Part shown: positions 52,521 through 61,358 of the stretch, piece by piece
Layout of the letters: each line of letters starts with the position of its first letter
Numbering within the stretch: the stretch's first letter is position 1
NCBI GenBank assembly: GCA_029553955.1
Contig: JAKPJZ010000075.1
Coordinates: forward strand, 118,702 to 182,701
Direction: 5' to 3'
Length of the DNA: 64,000 bases
Origin: Chloroflexota bacterium
GTDB taxonomy: Bacteria > Chloroflexota > Anaerolineae > SpSt-313
Notes under the pieces: generated by a model
Database searches by the model: none
What the model was told of the DNA's origin: nothing
The model's input: only the letters and a program-made list of their open reading frames with translations
Position numbers and translations under genes: made by a program

Positions 52521-53768
52521 TCAGGCCTCCCCAGGGCACTTGCTCGGGCTCTCCAGCCGCGTCTGACCTACTCTGCTAGAGTAGTGTCCAGACTCCTTCA
52601 GCAGTTCCGGGACTCTGAGAATCCGTTCGAAGACTCCGTTCGGCGGGATATTGTCGCCCATGGCCAGGACAAATCGGCCACCAGGCGCCACCGTGGCGAG
52701 GATATCCCGCACATAGTCATCGAATTCCTCATCACGATAACTGTTTGTGAATAAGGGCGTCGGGATGCCTCCCCAGATGGTCATCCGGTTTCCGAACGCC
52801 TCACGCGCCTCGGCCAGCGTATAGTTGCCCATCGGGTGGGGGGCCAGGGCTTCGGCCACGTCGACGCCCGTCTGGGCGAACAGCTTTAGGAGTCGCTTCA
52901 TATCGCCGTCGACGTGGCAGGTGGTCAGTTTGCCATGTGCGTGCACAAGGTCGACGGCCTCCACTAGTTCAGGCAGGAAATACTTCTTGAAGATGGGAGG
53001 ACTGGTGATGCTGTCGGACCAATTGCAGCCAACCATCAGAATCTGAGCAGGCGACAAGGCGGCTATCCTGCGCACCTCAAGCCTGCGCTCCCTAAGAACC
53101 TGCAACAGACGCTCGAACTCGCGCGGATTGTCGTACATGTGATAGAAGCACTGGTCGTAGCCGATGTACTCTTGCATCAGAGAGTGGATTGCGGTCCACC
53201 CGGCTCCACCAATGGGCAGGCCATCCTCACCGAACTCGGTGGCCATGTCCTCGATCAACTCATAGTCGGCGAGATACTCTGTGTGTTCCAGAAGGTACTC
53301 GGCAACCTGATAGTCGTCGACACTCTTGATCATCCGCTCCTGCAATTGCGGAGATTGCACCCCTCCCAACGCCATGTCTTCTGTCCACACATGTTTGGTA
53401 GTCACCGTTCCCCTGGGCGTACGATACTCTGTCACTATCGTCTGCCCCCAGTTCTGGCCGCGACTCCATGCCTCACGCCCCGAGAAAGATAGCGTCATCG
53501 GCTGATCGGCACCGGTGACCTTGCCGTCCACCGTTTCGACGATCTGCACCCCCCACAGCTTCTCGCGCCAGGTGGGGATATTGGGGTAGTACAGCAGCCC
53601 GCCGATCTCGCGGATGATATCCCACATGGTGGCGTCACGCCACTTCTCGGGCAGCGTCCCCATCCTCAGATGCGCCCGGTACCATAGATCCAGGCGGGGT
53701 GTCCAGAGTATCTGATCTACCTTTTCGCCTCGAGTTGCTGCCAGGAGCCAATCTCTACCAGTTCGCAC
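52521..53768 (-). CDS. UroD-like (uroporphyrinogen decarboxylase fold) protein, B
   Basis: A 415-aa protein of the UroD/methyltransferase barrel family, not close to the copy at 42703. Recognisable are ILMVGCNWSDSITSPPIFKK, AHGKLTTCHVDGDMKRLLKL, ALAPHPMGNYTLAEAREAFG and GGRFVLAMGDNIPPNG. The TCHVDGD segment is where UroD-like methyltransferases bind substrate or metal. The context (peptidases, SDR, transporters) excludes heme synthesis. The start GTG/ATG region near 53768 lacks a clear SD. Its stop is 6 bases before the M24 gene start. Confidence 0.72.
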   Translation of the reverse strand: MRTGRDWLLAATRGEKVDQILWTPRLDLWYRAHLRMGTLPEKWRDATMWDIIREIGGLLYYPNIPTWREKLWGVQIVETVDGKVTGADQPMTLSFSGREAWSRGQNWGQTIVTEYRTPRGTVTTKHVWTEDMALGGVQSPQLQERMIKSVDDYQVAEYLLEHTEYLADYELIEDMATEFGEDGLPIGGAGWTAIHSLMQEYIGYDQCFYHMYDNPREFERLLQVLRERRLEVRRIAALSPAQILMVGCNWSDSITSPPIFKKYFLPELVEAVDLVHAHGKLTTCHVDGDMKRLLKLFAQTGVDVAEALAPHPMGNYTLAEAREAFGNRMTIWGGIPTPLFTNSYRDEEFDDYVRDILATVAPGGRFVLAMGDNIPPNGVFERILRVPELLKESGHYSSRVGQTRLESPSKCPGEA

Positions 53769-53805
53769 GCGTCACTCCTCTTCCCCAGCCGTTATCGCCA
53801 TGCGC

Positions 53806-54714
53806 TCATTGTGCCTTTGCGCCGAGTCGCCTCACGTGGGCGTCCACCGTAGATGCGGCGCATACGTCAAAGAGGTAATCGCCTCCCAGCGCATCTAGGA
53901 CCTCGCGGACCACCTGTGCAAGACCCGGCCGTGTCGCGCTGGCTGATAGTACTCTGCGTACAATATCGTCTATCTGGAGGAAGAGGGCCTCGCTCTCGTC
54001 GAGAAAGCGCGCTATCTCGCTGTGCCGCAGTACTGAGTAGTGGCTGGTGCACAGGCACTCCGGATGCCATGATCTGACTCGGCGGATGGTCTCCAAGTAG
54101 GCATCGGGATCCAGATAGGGCGGCAGGCTCGTGAACTGATCGCCGGTCAAGGTGCCCTTCCAGCCAACGGCATCCCCGATAAAGGCTGCACCGTGGCGAG
54201 GATCGAAAAGCGACAGGTGCCCCGTAGTATGACCCGGGACGTGGTGCACCTGGATAGGCCAATCCTCTGCGAGCCACAGACAGGACCCATTCGAAAGCGG
54301 ACAGTCCACCGGCGTTCCTGGACCGAGGTTCTGGACGTTCCACTGGATTCCGGCATCGGTAGCTGCGTCACCCAGAATCTGGCGATAAGGATCGAAGAGG
54401 GTATGGATTGCTGTGACGGGATCCTCTACGTCGGCTCGCTCCTCTTCAAGGGCCATGATGTGGAGGGAGGGATTGGCCGCCTTCAGTTGATGGTTCCCCC
54501 CACAATGATCGGTGTGGGCATGGGTGTTGACCACGCCAAAGATGTCCCTCGGCCCCAGCCCAATCTGCGCCAGTCGGGGCAGGATCGCGGACTCTGGCGA
54601 GTCGGCCACACCGCTATCTACCAACAGGGCCCGCTCGCCACGAAGCAGGTAGACGGAAACCATGCGATCCGAGAATGGAACCTCTATGTGATAGACACCT
54701 GGATAGACCTGCAT
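53806..54714 (-). CDS. MBL-fold metallohydrolase
   Basis: A 302-aa metallo-beta-lactamase-fold protein. Metal ligands are in VVNTHAHTDHCGGN (HxHxDH), HHVPGHTTGHLSLFD, the bridging Asp in GAAFIGDAVGW and a late His in CTSHYSVL. This spacing is of the glyoxalase II/RNase Z-like hydrolase group; substrates range widely (thioesters, lactones). ATG 54714 has GGAGG within 17 bases and directly follows the SDR stop (54723); longer forms from 54762 overlap the SDR gene. Confidence 0.8.
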   Translation of the reverse strand: MQVYPGVYHIEVPFSDRMVSVYLLRGERALLVDSGVADSPESAILPRLAQIGLGPRDIFGVVNTHAHTDHCGGNHQLKAANPSLHIMALEEERADVEDPVTAIHTLFDPYRQILGDAATDAGIQWNVQNLGPGTPVDCPLSNGSCLWLAEDWPIQVHHVPGHTTGHLSLFDPRHGAAFIGDAVGWKGTLTGDQFTSLPPYLDPDAYLETIRRVRSWHPECLCTSHYSVLRHSEIARFLDESEALFLQIDDIVRRVLSASATRPGLAQVVREVLDALGGDYLFDVCAASTVDAHVRRLGAKAQ

Positions 54715-54722
54715 CTGCCCGT

Positions 54723-55499
54723 TCAGCCTCCGATGATCCTTCCACCGTCGACGACGATGCACGCGCCGGTGACGTAGGCAGACTCATCCGAGGCCAGGTA
54801 GAGAGCAGCATAGGCGATATCCTCGGGCCGACCCATGCGGCCTAGGGGCGTCATGGAGCTGTTGGCCCTGACATATTCCTCACGGCTGGCGTAGAACGCC
54901 TCGATGAAGGGGTCGTTGCCCGGTGTCTCGATGGCGCCAGGGCAAACCAGGTTGGCCCGGATGTTGTGGCGTCCATAGTCCAGCGCGATGGACTTGGTCA
55001 GTTGCTGGAGGCCACCCTTGGAGGCCACGTACGCTGCAAAGCGGGGAAAGGCAATCAGGCCGCCGATGGAGGACACGTTTACGATCGAGCCTCCACCCTG
55101 GGCGATCATCGGCGGGATAGCATGCTTGCAAGCGACGAATGCAGCGCGCAGGTTTACTGCCAGAGTCTTGTCCCACTCGTCGACGGGCGTGTCGACAACC
55201 GGCTGGTAATTGCTCAGGGAGAAATACCCCCCATCGTTTACCAGGATATTCAGCTTGCCATAGATGCGCGAGGCTGCCTCAATCAGAGCCTGAACATCCT
55301 CAGGGTTGGCGAGATCGGCACGGACAAACGATGCTGCTCCACCAGCCTTGCGTATCTCCTCAACGACAGCATTGCCACGCTCCATGGACCGCCCCGACGC
55401 GACGATCATAGCCCCTTCGCGAGCGAAGACGGTGGCGATGGCGCGCCCAATCCCCGATGTCGCGCCGGTGACAACTGCAACCTTACCTGCTAGTCTCAT
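54723..55499 (-). CDS. Short-chain dehydrogenase/reductase (SDR)
   Basis: A 258-aa classical SDR. NAD(P) motif VVTGATSGIGRAIATVFA, NNAG-like ILVNDGG (Asp-Gly in place of Asn-Ala), catalytic Ser in VNVSSIGG and YVASKGG with Tyr and Lys, then the usual C-terminal PEDIAYAALYLASDESAYVT. It oxidises an alcohol or reduces a ketone; the cofactor is probably NAD(H). ATG 55499 with GAGGGAG upstream overlaps the oppF stop by four bases. It is likely to act on the product of the imported compound. Confidence 0.9.
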   Translation of the reverse strand: MRLAGKVAVVTGATSGIGRAIATVFAREGAMIVASGRSMERGNAVVEEIRKAGGAASFVRADLANPEDVQALIEAASRIYGKLNILVNDGGYFSLSNYQPVVDTPVDEWDKTLAVNLRAAFVACKHAIPPMIAQGGGSIVNVSSIGGLIAFPRFAAYVASKGGLQQLTKSIALDYGRHNIRANLVCPGAIETPGNDPFIEAFYASREEYVRANSSMTPLGRMGRPEDIAYAALYLASDESAYVTGACIVVDGGRIIGG

Positions 55500-56503
55500 C
55501 GATTGCACTCCCTCTCATGGACGGTGGGTGCTAGATGGCATGCTACTTGGTGGCCTGGAGCTACAGCCTGCAGCACGGGTTCCTCTTTGGAACAGAGTGG
55601 AAAACGAGCCGTCGGGCACCTAGTGTGGAAACGGCAACCAGATGGCGGGGCAGACGGGCTGGGCACTTCTCCCTTCAGGATCATACGTCTCCGGTACAGC
55701 GGCGAGTCTGGATCAGCGATTGGCACGGCGGAAAGAAGTGCCTGCGTATATGGATGTAGTGGCCTGCCAAAGAGCTCGTCGCGGCTCGCCAGCTCTACAA
55801 TCCTGCCGAGATACATCACCCCCACACGATGTGAGATGTGCCTGACCATTGACAGATCGTGCGAGATGAAGATCACGCTCAATTGGTACTTTCGCTGTAC
55901 CGACCTGAGCAGGTTGATGATCTGAGCCTGAATGGAGACATCGAGGGATGACACCGGCTCGTCGGCCACGATGAGCTCCGGGCGGAGCGAAAGTGCACGA
56001 GCGATGCCGATGCGCTGTTGCTGCCCCCCGCTCAACTGCACCGGCCAACGCGTGGCGATGTCGGGTGGCAGCCCGACCTGGGCTAGCAGGTCTTCCACCT
56101 GAGTGTCGACACTGCGGCCCGAGGCGAGGCGGTGCACCAACAAAGGCGTTCGCAGGATAGTGCCAATGGTTTGCCGTGGGTTCAGAGAACCCATCGGATC
56201 CTGGAAGATCATCTGGATCTGCTGTCGTGCCTGCCGAGCTGCGGTACCTCCTAGTGAGGCGAGGTCTTTCCCCTTGAATAGCAGCCGCCCTGTGCTGGGC
56301 TCCGTCAGCCGCACGATCAAGCGCCCCAGCGTAGTCTTGCCGCAGCCACTCTCGCCTACCAGACCGAGTGTCTCGTTGTGCCCGACCCAGAGATCCACCC
56401 CATCCACCGCCCGCACAAGAGCGCTGCGTCTCCCGAGCGCCTCGCGGATGGGATAGAACTTGGATACGTGTTCCAGCCGCAGAAGGGCTTCAGGCCCTGA
56501 CAT
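55496..56503 (-). CDS. oppF: Dipeptide/oligopeptide ABC transporter ATPase, OppF type
   Basis: A 335-aa ABC ATPase: Walker [14 protein letters not shown], signature LSGGQQQRIGIARALS, Walker B LIVADEPVSSLDVS and the C-terminal iron-sulfur-like Cys cluster region CRFHTRCPTA..CSKEEP. ATG 56503 gives the usual [15 protein letters not shown] start and overlaps the oppD stop by 14 bases. It works with OppD, OppB and OppC. Confidence 0.9.
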   Translation of the reverse strand: MSGPEALLRLEHVSKFYPIREALGRRSALVRAVDGVDLWVGHNETLGLVGESGCGKTTLGRLIVRLTEPSTGRLLFKGKDLASLGGTAARQARQQIQMIFQDPMGSLNPRQTIGTILRTPLLVHRLASGRSVDTQVEDLLAQVGLPPDIATRWPVQLSGGQQQRIGIARALSLRPELIVADEPVSSLDVSIQAQIINLLRSVQRKYQLSVIFISHDLSMVRHISHRVGVMYLGRIVELASRDELFGRPLHPYTQALLSAVPIADPDSPLYRRRMILKGEVPSPSAPPSGCRFHTRCPTARFPLCSKEEPVLQAVAPGHQVACHLAPTVHERECNR

Positions 56504-57506
56504 ATTTCGCCCTTTCGACTTCTTGCCAACGCCAACACGCGGAGGTATGTCGAGACCCGTCGACTTTGTGCTGTGGAGGTCGTTCTTCCCTGCAGTGATC
56601 GGTCGCAAAGTAGCAGCGAGGAGCAAAAGCGCAGCCTGCCGGGACATTGGCGAGATCGGGTGGAGTGCCTTCGATTGTCTCCAAAGTCTCGCTTATCGGA
56701 GCCGTCAACAGAGGGATCGATGCCAGGAGCCCTACTGTGTATGGGTGGCGTGGCCTGGAGTAGACGGCGTGGGCTGAGCCCATCTCTACGACCCTGCCAG
56801 CGTACATTACCAACACGCGGTCGGCCAGGCTGGCAACCACCCCGAGATCATGCGTGACCCACAGGACCGCCATCTGAAGATCCCTTCTGAGCTGAGACAC
56901 CAGATCAAGGATTTGCGCCTGGATCGTAACGTCGAGAGCCGTGGTCGGCTCGTCGGCCAGGACAAGATCGGGCTCACAACACAGCGACATGGCGATCATT
57001 ACACGCTGACTCATGCCACCGCTGAACTGGTGGGGGAACTGGTTCAGTCGTCGAGACGGCTCGGAGATGCCGACGCGCTCAAGCATCCTGACGGCACGCT
57101 CGTGAGCGGTCCGAGTATCCACCCCCATGTGCACGCGGATTGTCTCGGTGAGTTGTCGGCCGATAGACAGCACCGGGTTCAGGGATGACGTCGGGTTCTG
57201 GAAGACCATAGCCATGTGGCGGCCTCGCAAACGACGTCGCTCCTCCTTTGGCAGTTCGAGCAGGTTGCGCTCGCGAAACAGCACCTTGCCTGCGACCACG
57301 CGCCCTGGCGGCGGCACAAGTCCCATGATCGAGAGCGATGTCACGGTCTTGCCGCATCCCGACTCACCCACGATAGCGAGGCTCTCCCCCTCCGCAATAG
57401 AGAAGCTGACATCATCGACAGCTTTGACGACACCTCGCCGCGTCAGGAAGTACGTCTTCAGGCCATGCACCTCAAGCAGCGGAACTGAACACGCCGATTC
57501 TTCCAT
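56490..57506 (-). CDS. oppD: Dipeptide/oligopeptide ABC transporter ATPase, OppD type
   Basis: A 338-aa ABC ATPase: Walker [17 protein letters not shown], signature [15 protein letters not shown], Walker [15 protein letters not shown] and the C-terminal [14 protein letters not shown] cluster. ATG 57506 is preceded by GAGGGAGAAG. It pairs with OppF to power the permease. The frame is intact. Confidence 0.92.
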   Translation of the reverse strand: MEESACSVPLLEVHGLKTYFLTRRGVVKAVDDVSFSIAEGESLAIVGESGCGKTVTSLSIMGLVPPPGRVVAGKVLFRERNLLELPKEERRRLRGRHMAMVFQNPTSSLNPVLSIGRQLTETIRVHMGVDTRTAHERAVRMLERVGISEPSRRLNQFPHQFSGGMSQRVMIAMSLCCEPDLVLADEPTTALDVTIQAQILDLVSQLRRDLQMAVLWVTHDLGVVASLADRVLVMYAGRVVEMGSAHAVYSRPRHPYTVGLLASIPLLTAPISETLETIEGTPPDLANVPAGCAFAPRCYFATDHCREERPPQHKVDGSRHTSACWRWQEVERAKYVRA

Positions 57507-57519
57507 ACTTCTCCCTCAG

Positions 57520-58425
57520 CTACTCCAAAAGCGCTCGGGGGTTGAGCAGGTCTTGCACAGCATCGCCGATTACTCCGAAACTCAGACAGACGAGAGTGAG
57601 CACAAGGCTTGGAATGATGGTGATATGTGGAGCTACTGACAGGAACTGCTTGCCATCGGCGATCATTGTGCCCCAGTCCGCCTGCGGTGGCTGGACGCCC
57701 AGACCCAGAAAGCTAAGGCCTGCGGTCGCGGTGATCATGATAGTGATGTCGATGCTAAACATGGTTACCGCTAGTGCCAAGACGTTGGGCATGATCTCCA
57801 CGAAGAGAATCCGAAGTGGGCCGTAGCCCAGAGCCCGTGCCGCATCGACAAAAGGCATCGTGGACAGCGAGAGAGTCACGCCCCGGATAAGCCGGACACG
57901 GGCTGGCGCCGTGCTGATGATCACCGCCAGCATGGCGTTCTCTAGTGAGGGCCCGAGAGCAGCCACGAGCGCAATGGCCAGGAGCATGAAGGGGAATGCC
58001 AGCACGACATCCACCAGGCCCATCAGCAAGCTGTCGAGGCGCCCCCCTACGTAGCCGGACACCAATCCGATGATGACGCCAATGACAGTAGCCGCCAGAG
58101 CTGGCACAACTCCAGCCAGGAGCGAAATGCGTCCGCCCCAGATCACGCGGCTCAGCAGATCCCGTCCGAAGCTATCGGTGCCCAGCAGATACTCACGGGT
58201 CCCGGGAGGGCGGAGGCGATCCACTGGCACCATCTTGGCTGGGTCGCGGGGGGCCACCCAGGGCGCGGAAACTGCAGCTACCACGACGATCAGCAGAAAC
58301 ACTATGGCCACGATGACCAACGGATTCTCACCGAGATAGACCACGACACGGTTTGAGCTTGCTCCACGCTCAGAACGCAGCACTCCTCGTGCCGCCCGCC
58401 CAGATACAGATGCATCACCTGCCAT
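57520..58425 (-). CDS. oppC: Dipeptide/oligopeptide ABC transporter permease, OppC type
   Basis: A ~301-aa permease. The segment REYLLGTDSFGRDLLSRVI and the EAA-type loop FVDAARALGYGPLRILFVEI are typical of OppC/DppC. ATG 58425 has GAGGAT upstream; ATG 58461 overlapping oppB is an alternative. It is followed by oppD after 13 bases. Confidence 0.92.
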   Translation of the reverse strand: MAGDASVSGRAARGVLRSERGASSNRVVVYLGENPLVIVAIVFLLIVVVAAVSAPWVAPRDPAKMVPVDRLRPPGTREYLLGTDSFGRDLLSRVIWGGRISLLAGVVPALAATVIGVIIGLVSGYVGGRLDSLLMGLVDVVLAFPFMLLAIALVAALGPSLENAMLAVIISTAPARVRLIRGVTLSLSTMPFVDAARALGYGPLRILFVEIMPNVLALAVTMFSIDITIMITATAGLSFLGLGVQPPQADWGTMIADGKQFLSVAPHITIIPSLVLTLVCLSFGVIGDAVQDLLNPRALLE

Positions 58426-59383
58426 ATCGGATCCTCGGATCAATGAATGCGTAGGAGACATCCACCAACAGGTTAGCGGCCACGTAGATCAGGGCAATGA
58501 GCAGGGTCCCTCCCTCAATAATCGGGTAGTCGCGCCTCAGAATGGCATCCACCATTAGCTTGCCCAGGCCAGGCCAGGCGAATACGCTCTCCACGAGCAC
58601 GGCTCCCGACAGCATGCTGCCGAACATGATGCCCGTGTTTGTCACCACGGGAATGAGGGCGTTGCGGAGAGCGTGCTGAAAGAGGACCATGCGCTCGTGT
58701 AGTCCCTTGGCGTGGGCCGTGCGGATATAGTCCTCCCGCAGCACTTCTAGTAGTGCAGAGCGAGCTACTCGAGCCGTTGCCCCAGCAGATGCGGCGGCCA
58801 TAGTCAACGTGGGCAGCACGAGATGCCAGAGCAGGTCCCCCGCACCAGGATTGCGTACAGAGTACATACCTACCGGGGGAAACAAGCGCACCTTCACAGC
58901 GAGAAGAATGATCAGAAAGAGCCCGAGCGAGAAAGGTGGGATCGTAGTCAGTATCAGTGGCGCCAGTCCGGTGACCTGCGCTAGGATGGGGTGCCGTCGG
59001 CCAACAGCCACAAAGGCCCCAAGTGCTCCCATCACAATGCCTGCCAGGACCGCTGTGAGCATTCCTCCCAAGGCCAGGATGGATGTCGCCTGGAAGGCGC
59101 GCCCCAGGGCCGCAGTCACTTGTTGACTGCTTTGGATTGAACGGCCAAGATTGCCATGCATTACGTTCCAGAGCCAGCGTAGGTACTGGACCGGTAGTGG
59201 TTGATCAAGTCCGTAAGCGTGACGGTACTCTTCGACCAGAGCCGGGTCGGCGACTTGCGCCGACGCCAACATGGTCTTGATGGGGTCGCCCGGCATCACC
59301 CGTGTGAGAAAGAAGACCAGAAGGGTCGTGCCAAACACGACTCCGATGGTTATGAACAGCCGGCGTAGCACAAATGTGCGCAT
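58415..59383 (-). CDS. oppB: Dipeptide/oligopeptide ABC transporter permease, OppB type
   Basis: A ~322-aa permease: N-terminal LRRLFITIGVVFGTTLLVFF, then RVMPGDPIKTML and the EAA-type loop YIRTAHAKGLHERMVLFQHA, all as in DppB/OppB. ATG 59383 has GGGAGT seven bases upstream; the ATG at 59398 is less likely. It follows the binding protein gene after a strong hairpin. Confidence 0.93.
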   Translation of the reverse strand: MRTFVLRRLFITIGVVFGTTLLVFFLTRVMPGDPIKTMLASAQVADPALVEEYRHAYGLDQPLPVQYLRWLWNVMHGNLGRSIQSSQQVTAALGRAFQATSILALGGMLTAVLAGIVMGALGAFVAVGRRHPILAQVTGLAPLILTTIPPFSLGLFLIILLAVKVRLFPPVGMYSVRNPGAGDLLWHLVLPTLTMAAASAGATARVARSALLEVLREDYIRTAHAKGLHERMVLFQHALRNALIPVVTNTGIMFGSMLSGAVLVESVFAWPGLGKLMVDAILRRDYPIIEGGTLLIALIYVAANLLVDVSYAFIDPRIRYGR

Positions 59384-59401
59384 GAGCAGAACTCCCATCC
59401 G

Positions 59402-59449
59402 GGCGGCATTGGGGAACCCTGGCGTCTGTCCGGGTTCCCCAATGCCGCC
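59402..59449 (-). terminator. 18-bp hairpin between SBP gene and oppB
   Basis: GGCGGCATTGGGGAACCC (59402-59419) pairs perfectly with 59432-59449 around a 12-base loop, 19 bases past the SBP stop. It has no T-run. The position fits a partial terminator or mRNA stabiliser that gives more SBP than permease. Confidence 0.7.
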
Positions 59450-59468
59450 ACAGACATGCGGCTAGCAG

Positions 59469-61160
59469 CTACTTGATGGTGACGCCGGTCAGGTCGAGAG
59501 TGACATTCCCACGCACATGGAAGCCACTGACGCGCTCATTCCAGGCCATTGGCAAGGTCACCAGCGAGTTGGGCAGCATGACGGCCTCTTCGGTCACGAT
59601 GCGCTGGATCTCTTTGAAGTATTCGGCGCGCTTCTCGAGATCGAGTTCACTCAAGCTCTTCGTGTACAGATCCTCCACTTTGGGATCACTATAGAAGCAC
59701 AGGTTATACCCACCAGGCGGTATCGAACCCTTGGTGAAGCGGTCGAACACGAAGGAAGGATCAGGCAGGAACGCGATCCAGCCAAAGACAGTGGCCTCTG
59801 CGTTCGCGGGGTTTACGCCTCCGACCTTCTCGTCGAAGAACACCGCCGGATCGATCTTCACGATCTTGACGTCCATCCCGATGTCCCGCATGTTGGCCTG
59901 GAACAGTTCCGGGATTGGGGCCTCGGGTCCATAAAGCGTCCCCGCCTGAGCCAACCGGATCTCCAGGGGTTTGCCATCCTTCTCCCGGATGGTCCTGCCT
60001 GCAGGCAACGTCCAACCAGCCTGCTCTAGCAAGGTCTTCGCTTTCTCGACATCAAAGGTGTACTTGGTAAAGTTCGGCTCATAGGCATAAGCGCCTTCGA
60101 ACCATACGTTGTACTGGGCCTTTGTGGTGCCGTTGTTGAGAACGTTGGAGAGCGTCTCCCGGTCAAAGGCATAGTTGACGGCCTGGCGGACCAGTTTGTC
60201 GTTGAGCGGCGGCACTGAGGAGTTCAGGTTGATGTAGCCCAGCCAGCGAAGCGGGAACACATCTACCTTGATGCCTGGCGTGCTGCGCAGCGTCTCCAGC
60301 AGATCAGCCGGCGGCCGGGTGATGATATCCACGTTGCCGGCCAGGAGATCAGCCACCCTGGACTGATCGTCAGGATTGATCTTGAAGACGATCGTCTTGA
60401 CGCTGGGCTTTGCGCCCCAGTAATCATCAAACCGTTCCAGAACAATCTTGCTCTGAGGGTCAAACTCCGCCAATCTGTAAGGCCCGGTGCCAACGGCGTG
60501 GTTGGTGTACTCCTTGCCCCACTTCTCCATAGCGGTTGGGCTCTGGATGTAGGCCGCTTCCATGCTCATGCGCCAGAGGAAGATCGGGTCCTCGCGCGTG
60601 GCCGTGACCTTGACCGTGTAGTCATCGACCTTGTCGACGGACTTGATCGGCGTAAAGGACGCATACGGGAAGGTCCCCATACTGTGCAGTGGGTGCTTTT
60701 CGTCATAGATGCGCATCAGAGAGGTGACTACTGCATCGGCATTGAAGTCGGTGCCATCCTGGAACTTGACACCCTTTCGCAGGTAGAACGTGTAGGTCAA
60801 CCCGTCGGGATCGGCTTCCCACCTTTCGGCCAGCTTCGGCTTGACATCATTGGCCTGCTCATCAAATTCGACCAGGGTCTCGCTGATATGGAAGGCAGCC
60901 TTCTTGCCCGTGCTCTCGACGGTTTGGCTGGCATCCATGCCCCCGACATTCACGCGATCGAGGTTGACGACAAGTGTATCAGCCCCCGGCGATGCCTTCG
61001 TGGACTCCGGCGCGGGCGTGGCGGTCACTACCTTCTCGACCGTCTTCTCCTGGACGACCGTCTCCCTCACAATCTCGGGGGTGGGAACCGGGCCACAGGA
61101 GGCCAGCAGCACCCCTACCGATATCAGCAGCGCCACAGTCAGCAAGGATGGCTTTCTCAT
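59469..61160 (-). CDS. Extracellular solute-binding protein, family 5 (peptide type)
   Basis: A 563-aa lipoprotein: signal ending LISVGVLLASC with lipid Cys22, a linker RETVVQEKTVEKVVTATPAP of the kind common in Chloroflexota, then the family 5 fold: LAERWEADPDGLTYTFYLRKG, GTGPYRLAEFDPQSKIVLER and RQAVNYAFDRETL. It binds peptides, nickel chelates, glycosides or similar ligands and hands them to OppBCDF. ATG 61160 has GGGAGAG upstream; the longer open frame to 61307 is non-coding. It is separated from the aminotransferase gene by ~200 bases that should hold the operon promoter. Confidence 0.92.
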   Translation of the reverse strand: MRKPSLLTVALLISVGVLLASCGPVPTPEIVRETVVQEKTVEKVVTATPAPESTKASPGADTLVVNLDRVNVGGMDASQTVESTGKKAAFHISETLVEFDEQANDVKPKLAERWEADPDGLTYTFYLRKGVKFQDGTDFNADAVVTSLMRIYDEKHPLHSMGTFPYASFTPIKSVDKVDDYTVKVTATREDPIFLWRMSMEAAYIQSPTAMEKWGKEYTNHAVGTGPYRLAEFDPQSKIVLERFDDYWGAKPSVKTIVFKINPDDQSRVADLLAGNVDIITRPPADLLETLRSTPGIKVDVFPLRWLGYINLNSSVPPLNDKLVRQAVNYAFDRETLSNVLNNGTTKAQYNVWFEGAYAYEPNFTKYTFDVEKAKTLLEQAGWTLPAGRTIREKDGKPLEIRLAQAGTLYGPEAPIPELFQANMRDIGMDVKIVKIDPAVFFDEKVGGVNPANAEATVFGWIAFLPDPSFVFDRFTKGSIPPGGYNLCFYSDPKVEDLYTKSLSELDLEKRAEYFKEIQRIVTEEAVMLPNSLVTLPMAWNERVSGFHVRGNVTLDLTGVTIK

Positions 61161-61358
61161 GCGAGTCTCTCCCTTTCTTCTTCGTCTGCGATTCTGCTCG
61201 CCAAGGCAAGACGGACCGATTGCGGAGCCCTGAATTGCCTTCCTGGCTCCCCACAGCATGACAACGGCCGTCGGCTGGCCGGGCCGCTCACGAGAAGGCC
61301 CATCCACACCTCCCGCGCTGCCTAGCAGCGCACTCCAGCGGCTATCCCCCGCGCATTC

